Part shown: one piece after another, positions 30,967 to 44,400 of the stretch | Position numbering within the stretch: the stretch's first letter is position 1 | How the letters are laid out: every line of letters starts with the position of its first letter | Assembly (NCBI RefSeq): GCF_024172125.1 | Contig: NZ_JAMZEA010000019.1 | Coordinates: forward strand, 62,001-126,000 | DNA: 64,000 bases | Reading direction: 5' to 3' | From: Actinomadura rupiterrae | GTDB lineage: Bacteria; Actinomycetota; Actinomycetes; Streptosporangiales; Streptosporangiaceae | Position numbers and translations under genes: made by a program | The notes under the pieces: model-generated | Told to the model about the DNA's origin: nothing | Databases searched by the model: none | Seen by the model: only the letters and a program-made list of their open reading frames with translations

Positions 30967-33900
30967 CGGGCTCTCCCGTCGTCGGCCAGCTTGAACTCGA
31001 ATGCGTCGATGTCGTCCTGGTCGAGGGTGACCAGCGCGAAGTCGGAGGGCGTGTGGCCGCCGCTGCCGGGACCGGCGGCGTGCGCGGCCAGCCCGCCGAG
31101 CATGGCCTCCCAGCCGGCCGCCAGCGCGTCCAGGTCCGCCGTCGCCAGCAGCCGCTTCGGGGCGGTGAGCGCGACGGTCAGCGCGGGCCCGGCCGGTCCG
31201 TCCCGGACGACGCCGTGCGCTTGGAGCACGTGCGTCTCGGCCATGCGGGGTTCGGGAACGCCGCCGACGGCGGTGTCCCCGGCGGGCTGCCACAGCCCGT
31301 CCGGCCGCCGGGCGTCGGCGAAGCGGCCCAGGTAGTTGAAGCCCAGGCGGGCGTGCGGCAGCGCGGCGAACCGGGGTGCGGTGGCGGGGTTGAGGTAGCG
31401 GAGCAGCCCGTGGCCGAGCCCGTCTCCGGGGACGGCCCGGCGCTGCTCCTTCACCTGCTTGATCAGCTGTCCGGCGGCGTCTCCGCCTGCCTTGACCTGT
31501 GCGGGGTCGGCGCCTGCCGGGTCGATCCGGACGGGATGGACGGCGGTGAACCAGCCGACCGTCCGGCTGAGGTCCAGACCGTCGGCCGAACGGCCATGCC
31601 CTTCGACGTCGATCAGGATGCCGCCGGGCAGGCCGCCGCGCCATTCGGTCAGCGCCGCGACCAGGCCCGCGAGGAGGACGTCCTCGGTACCTGCGTGGAA
31701 GGCGGCGGGGACCGGGCCGAGCAGGGCGGAGGTCGCCTCGGTGGAAATGGTCAGCTCGGCGCGGTTGGTGCCCGCGGCGACGGTGTCGAGGTCCGGGTCG
31801 AGCGGACGGGTCGCGAACAGCGTGTCGGGCACGTCCAGGAGGTTGCGCCAGGCGGGGAACTCGGCGGTGCGGGCCGGTTTGGCGGCCTCGTCGGCCTGCT
31901 GCACCGCCCAGCGCCGGAAGGAGGTCGGGACGGGGTCGAGCGCGTCGCCGCGGTAGGCGGCTTCGAGGTCGGGGGCGAGAATCCGCCAGGACACGCCGTC
32001 GATGACCAGGTGATGGGCGACGAGCAGCAGCCGTCCGGGGCCGAACCGGACGACCTGCATCATCACACCGGCGCGCGGGTCGAGGCGGTTCGCTGCTGCC
32101 CGCAGTTCCGTGCCGGTGTCCGGGCTGGTGGCTCGGCGGATCAGGTCGGCGGCCTGGAGTTCGCCGGGCGGCGGGACGATCAGGCGGCCTTCGGCTTCGT
32201 CCAGGCGGGCGCGCAAAACGTCGTGGCGGTCGAGAAGCGCCTGCACGGCCTCGATCAGCCGCTCGCCGTCCAGGTCGTCCGGGACGGTCAGCAGCATCGA
32301 CTGGCAGAAGATGCCGGACAGCGCCGCCGGGCCCGAGCGTTCGGCGAGTTCCCGCATCACCGGCGTCAGCGGGATCTCCCCCACGCCGTCGTCGGGGTCC
32401 GGCGCCGCGGTGGCGGTGTCGGTGCGCGCGGCGCGGGCCAGCGCGGCGGGGGTCTTCTCCTCGAACACCTGCCGGGCCGTGACGACCAGGCCCGCGCGGC
32501 GCGCCCGCGACACGACCAGCATCGACATGATCGAGTCGCCGCCGAGCTCGAAGAACGAGTCGTCCGCGCCGACCGAATCCAGCCCGAGGACCTCGGCGAA
32601 CAGCCCGCACAGCAGCGCCTCGGCGGCGGTGGCCGGCTCGCGGCCAGTGGACCGCGCGGCGAAGTCGGGCGCGGGCAGCGCGGCGCGGTCGACCTTGCCG
32701 TTGACGCTCATCGGCAGCGCGTCGAGCGGGACGAACGCGGCGGGGACCATGTGGTCGGGCAGCCGCGAGGCGGCGTGGGCGCGCAGTGCGGCCGTGTCGG
32801 CGGCGTCCGCGCCGACGAGGTAGGCGACCAGCCGCTTGGCGCCGGGACGGTCCTCGCGCGCGACCACCGCGACCTGTTCGATCCCGGGGTGCGCGGCCAG
32901 CACCGCCTCGATCTCGCCCGGTTCGATCCGGAAACCGCGGATCTTCACCTGCTCGTCGGCGCGGCCCGCGAACAGCAGCGCACCGTCCGGGGTCCAGCGC
33001 GCCAGGTCGCCGGTACGGTACATCCGCTCGCCGGACGCGCCGAACGGGCACGGGACGAACCGCGCGGCGGTCAGGCCGGGCCGGTCGACGTAACCCCGGG
33101 TGATGCCGGCGCCCGCCACGTACAGTTCGCCGAGCGCGCCCGGCGGCACCGGACGCAGGAACTCGTCCAGCACGTAGGTCCGCACGTTCCGGATCGGCCC
33201 GCCCAGCGGCACGATGCCGGGGATGTCCGGCGGGCACTGCCAGCAGGTGACATCGACGGTGGCCTCGGTCGGGCCGTACTCGTTGTAGAGGGTGCGGCCG
33301 GGCGCCCAGCGGCGCAGCGTCGCCAGGCCCAGCTCCTCGCCCGCCGTGACCAGCGTCCGGACGGTCCGGGCGGCGGACGTCTCGACCGATTCGAGCACCG
33401 AGGGCGTGAACGTGGCGACCGTCGCGCCGAACGCGGCCAGTTCGGCGGACGGGTCGGTGTCGCGCCGCGCGACGCACAGGGTGGCCCCGGCCGCCAGCGT
33501 CGGGAAGATCTCGCAGACCGAGGTGTCGAACGCCACCGACGCGAACTGGAGGACCCGGTCGCGCGGGGTGATGCCGTAGGCGGCGGCTCTCCAGGTGACG
33601 TAGTTGACCGCGCCGCGATGCGGGACGACCACGCCCTTGGGCCGTCCCGTGGAGCCGGAGGTGTAGATGACGTACGCCGGATGTCCGGGCCGCAGCGGCC
33701 GGACGCGTTCGGCGTCGGTCGGTGCGCTCGCTGTGCCGTTGAGGTCGTCCCAGCGGACGCGCGGAACGCCGGTGTCGGCCACCAGCGGCGCGGTCGTGGC
33801 GGTGCACACCACCGCGGCCGGGTGCGCATCGCTGAGGGTGTAGGCGATGCGGTCGGCCGGGTAGTCGGGGTCGACCGGGAGGTAGGCCGCGCCCGCCTTG

Positions 33901-35459
33901 AGCACGCCGAGCAGCGCCGCGTAGAGGGCCGCCGAGCGTTCCATCACGACCGCGACGAGGTCTTCGGGGCCGACGCCCCTCGCGATCAGGTCGCGGGCGA
34001 GGGTGTTCGCGCGGGAGTCGAGGTCGGCGTAGGTCCAGCTCTCGTCGGCGCTGACCAGCGCGGTCGCGTGCGGGGCGCGGGCCGCGCTCGCCTCGAACAG
34101 GTCGACCAGCGTGCCGTCCGGGACCGGGCCGGCGGTGTCGTTCCAGTCGTCCAGGACCTGCCGCCGCCCGGCCGGGTCCAGGACGTCGATGCGGGCGGGC
34201 GGCAGGTCCGGGCGGTCCACGACCTGCTCCAGCACCCGGACGAACCGCCGCGCGAGGTCGCGCACGTCGGGCTCGTCGAACAGGTCGGGGCGGTACTCGA
34301 ACCGGACTTCCAGGCCGTCGTCACCGGGCGTGACGACGAGGGTGACCGGGTAGTGCGCGGCGTCCTCGCCGCCGATGATCGCCACGTCCGGGCCCGCGAA
34401 GCGCGGCGGCGCGGCCGGGTGGTTCTGGTAGACGACCAGGGTGTCGAAGGTCGCGCCCGGTCCGGCGGCGCGCTGGATGTCGGCGAGGCCGAGGTGCTGG
34501 TGCGGGAGCAGCGCGGTCTGCTGGTTGCGCGTGTCGGCGAGCATCTCCGCGACGGGACGGCCGGGGTCGAGGACGACCCGGACCGGGACGGTGTTGATGA
34601 ACAGGCCGAGCGCGCGTTCCATACCCGGCAGGTCGGCGGGCCGTCCGGCGACGGTCGAGCCGAACACCACGTCGCGGCGTCCGGTCCGCGCGCCGAGCAG
34701 GACCGCCCAGGCGCCCTGCACGAGCGTGCTGGGGGTCACGTCCAGCGCGCGGGCCGCGCCGTGAAGGCGGGTCGCGAACGCCGGTGAGGTCCGCAGCACG
34801 ACGTGCCGTGGCACGGCGCCGGTGTGCCCGGCGTCGGCGGGGCCGAGCAGCGTCGGTTCGGCGGTTCCGGCGAGCGCGTCCCGCCAGGCGTCCCGGGCGG
34901 CGTCGTCGTCCTGGCGCGCGAGCCAGGCCAGGTGGTCGCGGTAGGACGTCGCGGGCGGCAGCACGGACGGGTCGCCGCCCGCCCCGTACAGCTGCGACAG
35001 CTCCTCGAACAGCACCGGCAGCGACCAGCCGTCCAGCACGATGTGGTGCATCGTGACCACCAGCCGGTGGCGGTCGGGGCCGAGCCTGGCCAGCAGCAGC
35101 CGGATCAGCGGCGGCGAGGCGAGGTCCAGACCTCGGGCCCGCTCGGATTCCAGGAGCGCGTCCGGGTCGGCGGCGGGATCGCCTGTCAGGTCAACCTCGC
35201 GCCAGGGCACGTCCACGTGCCGGGCGACGGCCTGGACGGGCCGGTCGAGCCCGGCGGGCTGGCGGAAGGCGGCGCGCAGGTTGGGGTGCCGGTCGAGCAG
35301 CCGCTGCCAGCAGGTCCGGAGCAGGGCGGTGTCCAGGGGGCCGGTGAAGTCGAGCGCGCGTTGCCAGAGGTAGACGTCCTCGGCGCTGTCGTCGTAGCGG
35401 GCGTGGAACAGCAGCCCGTCCTGAAGCGGCGAGAGCGGCCACACGTCGGCGAGGCCGGG
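30963..35459 (-). other. Module 5 (C-A-T-E); code DTCTVAEVDK, unassigned
   Basis: Pocket read from FDTSVCEIF, ATVATFTPSVL, LVTAGEELG and NEYGPTEATVDVT. I do not recognise this code; Glu at position 322 suggests a polar substrate. The E domain predicts a D residue. Confidence 0.5.
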
Positions 35460-38400
35460 TTCGAGGTCGTCCACCTGGCCCTGCGTGAGTGTGACCAGCG
35501 GGAAGTCGGACGGCGTGTGACCGCCCGCGCCGGGTGCGGCGGCGTGCGCGGCGAGGCCGTCGAGCATCGCGGCCCAGGCGGCGAGGATTTCGTCCAGCTC
35601 GTCGGTGCCGAACAGGCCGGCTGGCGCGGCCAGGGAGAGGGTCAGCTCCGGCCCGGACGGACGGTCCAACACGAGCCCGCCCGCCTCCAGCACGTATGCC
35701 AGGGCCATGCCGGGAGCGGAGGCGCCGCCGAATGCGTCGGGGCCGGCGGGCTGCCAGGCCGCGTCGGTGTCGTCCGGCGCGCTGAAGCGGCCGAGGTAGT
35801 TGAAGGACACCTGCGCGGAGGGCAAGTCGGCCAGCGGCGACCGGGCCTGGTGGCGGAGCAGGCCGTAGCCGAGGCCGTCGCCGGGGACTGCCCGGCGCTG
35901 CTCCTTGATCTGCTTCTGCAGCCGTCCTGCGGCGGGTCCGCCCGTCCTGACCTCGGCCGGGGCCGTGTCCTCGGGGCCCAGCCGGACGGGGTGGACGGCG
36001 GTGAACCAGCCGACCGTCCGGCTCAGGTCGAGCGCGCCGGCGGTGCGGCCGTGGCCTTCCACGTCCACCAGGAGCCCGCCGGTCAGGCCGTCGTGGCGTT
36101 CGGCGAGGGCCGCCCAGAACGCGGCGAGGAGGACGTCATCGACCCCGGCATGGAATGCCGCCGGGACCGTGGACAGCAACGCGGTCGCCACGCGCTCGGG
36201 AAGGACGGTCGAGACGCGGCGCGTCCCGGCACCCACGGTGTCGTGGGACCGATCGAGGGCGCGGGCGCCGAGGACCGGTTGCGGAGCGTCGAGCAGTCGC
36301 GTCCATTCGGCCAGCTCGTCGGTCCGGTCTCGCTCGGCCAGGGCGTTCGCCCATCGCCGGAAGGAGGTGGGGACGGGGTCGAGCGCGTCGCCTCGGTAGG
36401 CGGCTTCCAGGTCGGGGGCGAGGATCCGCCAGGACACGCCGTCGATGACCAGGTGGTGGGCGACGATCAGCAACCGTCCGGGGTCGAACCAGACGACCTG
36501 CACCATCACGCCTGCGCGCGGGTCGAGCCGTGCGGCTGCCGCGTCGAGTTCCGCTGCGGTGTCCTGGCCGGTGGCGCGGCGGACCAGGTCGGCCGCCGCG
36601 ACCTCTCCGGGCGGCGGGACCACGAGGTGGTTTTCGGTCTCGTCCAGGCGGGCGCGCAGGACGTCGTGTCGGTCGAGCAGCGCTTGCACGGCGTCGATCA
36701 GGCGTTCCCAGTCCAGGTCGGCGGGGACGGCCAGCAGCATCGACTGGCAGAACGAGTTGCTCAAGCCGCCGCGCTCGGCGACGTCGCGCATCGCGGGCGT
36801 CAGCGGGACCGAACCGGTGCCGTCGTCACGCTCGGCGTCCGGGGCGTCGGTCTCGTCCTCCGCCACGCGTGCCAGGGCGGCTGGGGTCTTCTCCTCGAAC
36901 ACCTGCCGGGCCGTGATGACCAGGCCCTCGCGCCGGGCCCGCGAGACGAGCAGCATCGACATGATCGAGTCGCCGCCGAGCTCGAAGAACGAATCGTCGG
37001 CGCCGACAGCGTCCAGGCCGAGCGTCTCGGCGAACAGACCGCAGAGCGCCGCCTCGGCGGGCGTGGCGGGCGCGCGTCCGCCCGCTCGCGCGGCGAAGTC
37101 GGGCGCGGGCAGCGCGGCGCGATCGACCTTGCCATTGGCGGTCACGGGGAACGCGTCCAGCAGGACGAACGCCGCCGGGACCATATAGTCCGGGAGATTC
37201 GCCGCCACGTGGTCGCGGAGCGCCTCAACGGAGGTGTTGGTTTCGGTGACGGCGTAGGCGACCAGGCGCTTGGTGCCCGGCTGGTCTTCGCGGGCCAGGA
37301 CGACGACCTGGGTGACGGCGTCGTGGGAGGCGAGGACGGCTTCGATCTCGGCGAGTTCGACGCGGAAGCCGCGGATCTTGACCTGGTCGTCGGCGCGTCC
37401 GGCGAACTCCAGGAGGCCGCCGGTCGTCCAGCGGACGAGGTCGCCCGTCCGGTACATCCGGTCGGCGGAGGCGAACGGGCAGGCGACGAAGCGCTCCGCG
37501 GTGAGGGCGGGCTTGCCGATGTAGCCGCGCGCCAGGCCGGTGCCGGCGACATACAGCTCGCCGGTCACTCCGGGCGGGACGGGACGCAGGTAGTCGTCCA
37601 GCACGTAGGCGCGGGCATTGTCCATCGGACGCCCGAGCGGGACTGTCCCGGGAACCGGCTGGGCTGCGTCGATCGGGAGCTGCGTGGTGAACGCGGTGGT
37701 CTCGGTCGGGCCGTAGGTCGTCCGGACGACCAGATCGGGATGGGCCTCCAGGAGCGTCCGGACGGCGATCGGGGAGACGACGTCTCCGCCGGTGGAGACC
37801 TCGCGGACGCCTGCGAACATCTCCGGGGCCTGCTCGGCCAGCGCTGCGAACAGCCCGGCGGTCGCGTGCACGTTGGTGACGGCATGCTCGGCGATCAGCG
37901 CGGCGCGCTGCGGGACGTCCGCTTCCCCGGGAGGCACGATGACGAGCCGGCCGCCGCGCAGCAGCGGGACCCAGATCTCGTAAGTGGAGGCGTCGAAAGC
38001 GTGGTTGGCCTGGACCAGGACGCGTTCCAGCACGTCGTCGCGCCAGGCCGTGTCGGCGCAGAAGTCGGCGACGTTGGCGTGCGTGACCGCGACACCCTTG
38101 GGTGTTCCGGTCGAGCCGGACGTGTAGATCACGTACGCCAGCCGGTCGCGGCTCACCCGGACATCGACCGGCGTTTCGTCCTCACCCAACGAGCTGAGGA
38201 AGTCTTGATCCACCACCAGCGTCGGACGGGCGTCGGCGAGCATGAACGCGATGCGCTCGTCCGGGTAGTTCGGGTCGATCGGCAGGTAGGCGGCGCCTGC
38301 CTTCAGCACGCCCAGCAGCGCGGCGATCAGGTCGGCCGAGCGCTCCAGGCGGATTCCCACCAGGTCTTCGTCGTCGACGCCGTGCTCGATCAGCTTGCGC

Positions 38401-41400
38401 GCCACGCGGTTCGCGCGGGCGTCCAGGTCGGCATAGGTCCAGCGCTGGTCGCCGAAAGCCACGGCGATCGCGTTCGGTGTCCGGGCGGCCTGGGCTTCGA
38501 ACAGCTCGGGCAGCGAGCCGTCGGGGGTGGGGCGCGTCGTGGCGTTCCAGCCGTCCACGACCAGCGCCCGCTCGTCGGCGGTCAGGACGTCGAGGTCGGC
38601 GACGCAGGCGTCCGGAGCTGCGGCGAGCTGCTCCAGGACGCGGACGAACCGGCCGAGCAGGCTTTCGGCCAGGGGTTCGGCGATCGCGCCGGGCCGGTAG
38701 TCGAGGCGGAGTTCAAGGTCGTCGGTGGGCATCACGCCGAGGATCAGCGGGTAGTGCGCCGCGTCCTCGCCGGTCATGCCCGTCACGCGGACGCCGCCGG
38801 GGTCGGCCGGACGCGCCGGCGTGCGCGGGAAGCTCTCGAAGACCAGCAGGGTGTCGAAGGTCGCGCCGGGTCCGGCGGCCCGCTGGATCTCGGCGAGCCC
38901 GAGGTAGTGGTGGTCGATGACGTCGGACTGGCTCGCCTGGATTTCGGCGAGGACATCGGCGACGTTTCGCGCGGCGTCCAGCCGGACGCGGACCGGGACG
39001 GTGTTGAGGAACAGTCCCGGCATCCGCTCCACGCCGGGCAGTTCGGCGGGACGGCCCGCCACCGAGGCGCCGAAGACCACATCGGTGCGTCCGGTCAGCA
39101 GGCCGACCACGCTTCCCCAGGCGGCCTGGACGAGCGTGTTGAGCGTGACGCCGTGCCGCCGCGCGACCTCGCCGAGCGCGGCGGTCGTGTCGGCGTCGGC
39201 GCGGGCGTAGGCGTAGCGGGGCGCGGCCAGGTCGGCGGTCCGGTCGGCGGGCGCGATCAGGGTCGGTTCGGTGACGCCGGTCAGCAGCTTCTGCCAGGCG
39301 TCGCGGGCCGCGTCCCGGTCCTGGCGGGCGAGCCAGGACAGGTACTCGCGGTAGGAGGTGGCCGGCGGGAGCGCGTCGGCGTCGCCTCCGGCCGCGTACA
39401 CCTGTTCCATCTCGTCGAACAGGACGGGCAGCGACCAGCCGTCCATCAGGATGTGGTGCATCGTGACCACCAGCCGGTGCCGGGTGTCGCCGAGCCTGAT
39501 GAGCAGCAGCCGGATGAGCGGGGCCTCCGCGAGGTCGAAGCCGCGGTCGCGTTCCTCGGCGGCCAGGCGGTCGGCTGCCGCTTCGGCCTCGTGCGCGGGC
39601 GCTGCGGACAGGTCCGCTTCGCGCCACGGCGGGGTGACGTCCCGCGCGATCACCTGGATCAGCTGGTGCAAACCGGCGGGCTGGCGGAACCCGGCGCGGA
39701 GGTTGGGATGGCGGTCGAGCAGGGCCGTCCAGGTCGCGCGCAGGACGTCCGGGTCGACCGGGCCGTCCAGCTCCAGGACGCGCTGTTCGACGTAGGTGTC
39801 GCGGCCCTGGCCGTCGTAGTGGGCGTGGAAGAGCAGCCCTTCCTGGAGCGGGGACAGCGGCCAGACGTCCACGAGCCCCGGGCAGGTCCGGTCCAGGTCG
39901 TCGGTCTGCGGCTGGTCGAGGGTGACCAGCGGGAAGTCGGACGGGGTGTGGCCGCCTGCTCCGGGGGCGGCGGCGTGCGCGGCGAGGCCGTCCAGCATGG
40001 CGGCCCAGGCCGTGGCGAGGTGGTCGAGTGTCGTGTCGGTCAGGAGGCCGCCTGGAGCGGTGAGTTCGAGGGTCAGCCGGGTCGTCCCGTCGGGGAGGGC
40101 TTCGGCGAACGCGTCGGCCTCCAGGACGTGCGCCCCGGCGGCCTCGGCACTGCCGCCTGCCGCCAGGCCGCCGGGAACGGGTTGCCAGTCGCCTTCGGTC
40201 ACCGAGGTTCGGCCGAGGTAGTTGAAGGCGACCTGCGCTGATGGGAGGTCGGCGAGGGCGGACGCGGTGTCCGGGGCGAGATGCCGGAGGATTCCGTAAC
40301 CGAGCCCGTCTCCGGGGACGGCGCGCCGCTGCTCCTTCACCTGCTTGATCAGCCGTCCGGCGGCCTCGCCGCCTGACTTGACCTGCGCGGGGTCGGCGCC
40401 TGCCGGGTCGATCCGGACGGGATGGACGGCGGTAAACCAGCCGACCGTCCGGCTCAGGTCGAGGTCGTCTGCCGTGCGGCCGTGCCCTTCGACGTCGATC
40501 AGGATGCCGCCTGGCAGGCCGCCGCGCCATTCGGCGAGCGCGGCCACCAGGCCGGTGAGGAGGACGTCATCGGCGCCCGCGTGGAAGGCCGCCGGGACGG
40601 AGGAGAGCAGCGCCGCCGCGTCCATGGTCACCGAGGCGCGTCCGGTGCCCGCTCCCCCTGTGGTCTCGGTGACGATCGGCGCTGCGCCTTCGAGCAGGCG
40701 CGTCCACTGGGCCAGTTCGTCGGTTCGGTCCTGCTCGGTGAGGCTGTTCGCCCAGCGCCGGAAGGACGTGGGGACGGGGTCGAGGTCGTCGCCTCGATAG
40801 GCTGCTTCCAGGTCAGGGGCGAGGATGCGCCAGGACACGCCGTCGATGACCAGGTGATGAGCGACGATCAGCAGGCGACCGGTGTCGAACCACACCACCT
40901 GGACCATCACGCCCGCGCGAGGGTCCAACCGGTCGGCGGCCGCGCGCAGCTCGGTTTCGATGTCGTGGGTGGCTTGGCGGACCAGGTTGGCTGCGTTCAC
41001 CGTGCCGGGCGGGGGAACCAGGAGGGTTCCCTCGGTCTCGTCCAGGCGGGCGCGCAGGACGTCGTGGCGATCGAGCACCGCCTGAACCGCCGCGACCAGG
41101 CGATCGTGATCCAGCCCGGCCGGGACGGACAGCACCATGGACTGGCAGAAAACATCGCTCAGGCCACCCTGCTCGGCCAGCTCTCGCATCACCGGGGTGA
41201 AGGGGATGGGACCGGTCCCGTCGTCGGCGAGCGCTGAGGTGGTCGTCGTGTCGGCGAGGCGCGCGAGGGCGGCGGGGGTCTTGTGCTCGAAGACCTGCCG
41301 GGCCGTGATGACCAGTCCTGCGCGGCGGGCCCGCGACACGACCAGCATCGACATGATCGAGTCGCCGCCGAGCGCGAAGAACGAGTCCTCGGCGCCGACC

Positions 41401-44400
41401 GTCTCCAGTCCGAGCACCTCGGCGAACACCGCACACAGCAGCGCTTCGGCGGCCGTGACCGGTTTCCGGCCGGCGGAGCGGGCGGCGAAGTCGGGCGCGG
41501 GCAGCGCGGCGCGATCGACCTTGCCGTTGGCGGTCATGGGGAGCTCGTCCAGCAGGACGAATGCGGCCGGGATCATGTAGTCGGGGAGCTTGGCGGCGAC
41601 GTGTTCGCGGAGTTCCTCGTCTGTGGCGCCCGCGACGAGGTAGGCGACGAGGCGTTTGGTGCCTGGTTGGTCTTCGCGGGCCAGGACGACGACTTGGGTG
41701 ACGGTGTCGTGGGCGGCGAGGACGGCTTCGATTTCGGCGAGTTCGACGCGGAAGCCGCGGATTTTGACCTGGTCGTCGGCGCGGCCAGCAAATTCAAGGA
41801 GGCCGGTGCCGGTCCAGCGGACCAGGTCCCCCGTCCGGTACATCCGGTCAGCGGACGCGAACGGGCACGCCACGAAGCGTTCGCCTGTCAGCGCGGCCCT
41901 GCCGATGTAGCCGCGCGCGACGCCCGCGCCTGCGACATACAGCTCGCCGGTCACCCCGGGCGGGACGGGCTGGAGGTACTCGTCCAGGACGTAGGCGCGG
42001 GCGTTGTCCATCGGACGGCCCATCGGCACGACCCCGTCCAGCTGGCGCGGGTCGGTGAAGGGGATCTCGGTGGTGAACGCGGTGGTTTCGGTCGGACCGT
42101 AGGTGGCCCGGACCACCAGGCCGGGGTGGGCTTCCAGGAGCGTCCGGACGGCGATCGGGGAGATCACGTCGCCGCCGGTCAGCACCTCGCGGACGCCTGC
42201 GAACATCTCCGGGACCTGCTCGGCGAGCGCCGCGAACAGCCCGGACGGCGCGACCACATGCGTCACCTGATGGTCGGCGACCAGGGCCGCGCGCTCCTGG
42301 ACGTCCAGCTCCCCCGGCGGGACGATGACGAGCCGTCCGCCGCGCAGCAGCGGCGTCCAGATCTCGTAGGTCGAGGCGTCGAACGCGTGGTTGGCCTGCA
42401 CCAACACCCGCTCCAACACCTCGTCCCGCCAGGCCGCATCGGCGCAGAAGTCGGCGACGTTGGCGTGCGTGACCGCGACGCCCTTGGGGGTGCCGGTGGA
42501 GCCGGAGGTGTAGATCACGTAGGCGAGCTGCTCGGGCGCGACCGCGCCGCCGACCGGCGAGGCGTTCTCGCTCAGGGACGTGAGGGACTCCTCGTCCAGC
42601 ACCAGGGCCGGGCGGGCGTCGGCGAGCATGAACGCGATCCGCTCGGCCGGGTAGTTCGGGTCGATCGGCAGGTAGGCCGCGCCCGCCTTCAGCACGCCCA
42701 GCAGCGCGGCGATCAGGTCGGCCGAGCGTTCCAGGCGGACGCCGACCAGATCCTCGCGGCCCACACCGCGCTCGATCAGCGTGCGGGCGATGCGGTTGGC
42801 CCGTGCGTCCAGGTCGGCATACGTCCAGGCGACGTCGCCGAACACGACCGCGACCGCGTCCGGTGTGTGGGTCGCCTGGGTGGCGAACAGGTCGGGCAGT
42901 GAGGCGGTCACCTCGGTGCGGGCGGTGTCGTTCCAGGTGACCAGGACGCGTTCACGCTCGTCCGGAGTCAGAATCTCCAGGTCCCGCAGCCGGATGTCCG
43001 GGTCGGCCGCGACCTGCTCCAGCAGGCGGACGAACCGTGCCGCCAGCGCGCCCGCCGTCTCCGGGTCGAACAGGTCGAGGGCGTATTCCAGCGTTCCGTC
43101 CAGGCCGCCGCTGTCGCGTTCGGTCAGGGTCAGCGACAGGTCGAACTTGGCCGGGAGGGCGTCGATCGGCAGTTCCTCGACGTCCAGGCCGGGCAGGTCC
43201 CAGCGGATCGGCGGGAGGTTCCGGACGGTCAGCATGACCTGGAACAGGGGATGCCGGGCCAGCGACCGCTCGGGGTTCAGCTCCTCCACGAGCCGCTCGA
43301 ACGGCAGGTCCTGGTTCGCGTAGGCGGCGAGGTCGGTGGCGCGGACGCGGTCCAGCAGCTCGGCGAAGCCCGGGTCGCCGCCGGCGTCCGTCCGCAGGAC
43401 GAGCGTGTTGAGCAAGTGCCCGACCAGCGCTTCGGTCTCGGGTTCGTCGCGGCCGGCGATCGGGGTGCCGAGGGGGATGTCGGTGCCGGCTCCGAGGCGG
43501 GACAGCAGCGCCGACAGGGCCGTCTGGAGCACCATGAACAGCGTCGCGCCGTGGCGTCGGGCCAGGTCGGTGAGGTGGCCGTGGACGTCGGCGTCCAGGT
43601 GCAGCGGCAGGGTCCCGCCGGCGAAGGACGCGACGTTAGGGCGCGGGCGGTCGGTCGGCAGGGCCAGCTCTTCGGGGGCTCCGGCGAGGGTCTCGCGCCA
43701 GTGGGCGAGTTGCTCTGCGGCCGGGCTGTCCGGATCCTGCGCGTCGCCGAGGACGTCGCGTTGCCAGAGCGCGTAGTCGGCGTACTGGACCGGCAGCGGC
43801 GTCCAGTCCGGGGCGCGTCCGGCGCGCCGGGCGTCGTAGGCGGTGCCGAGGTCGCGGGCGAGGACGCCCATGGACCAGCCGTCCACGGCGATGTGGTGCG
43901 CGACGACCAGCAGGACCGCTTCTCCGGGCGCGAGGGTCAGGAGCGTGGTCCGCCACGGGGGCTCGGTCGTGAGGTCGAAACCCCGGTTGAGGTCGGCGGT
44001 GATCGTCCGGTTCAGGTCGGATTCGGTGGTCGTGCCGCGCGCCAGGACGGGACGTCCCGCCTCGCCGTCCAGGACGCGCTGGACCGGCGTGTCCCCGACC
44101 TCGGGGAAGACCGTGCGGAGGCTCTCGTGGCGTTCGGCCACGTCGCCGAGTGCGGCTTCAAGGGCGGCGCTGTCCAGTTCGCCGCGGACGCGCAGTGCCA
44201 GGCCGATGTTGTAGACGCCTTCGGCTCCGCCGCGTTCGAGCCTGTCGAGGAACCACATCCGCTGCTGGGCGAACGACAGCGGCAGGACGTCGGGGCGCGG
44301 GTGTGCTGCGGTCAGAGGCGGACGGGTCCGGCGGCGCGTCCCGTCCACCAGGCGGGCGACGGCGGCCACGGTCGGGTCGGCGAACAGCTCGCGGATGCCC

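Noticed and set aside
30967..33807. Upstream extension of the NRPS B frame to 33807
   Set aside because: It lies inside NRPS A in another frame, is Arg/Pro-rich and has no domains; the GTG at 30966 with a Shine-Dalgarno precedes the C domain.
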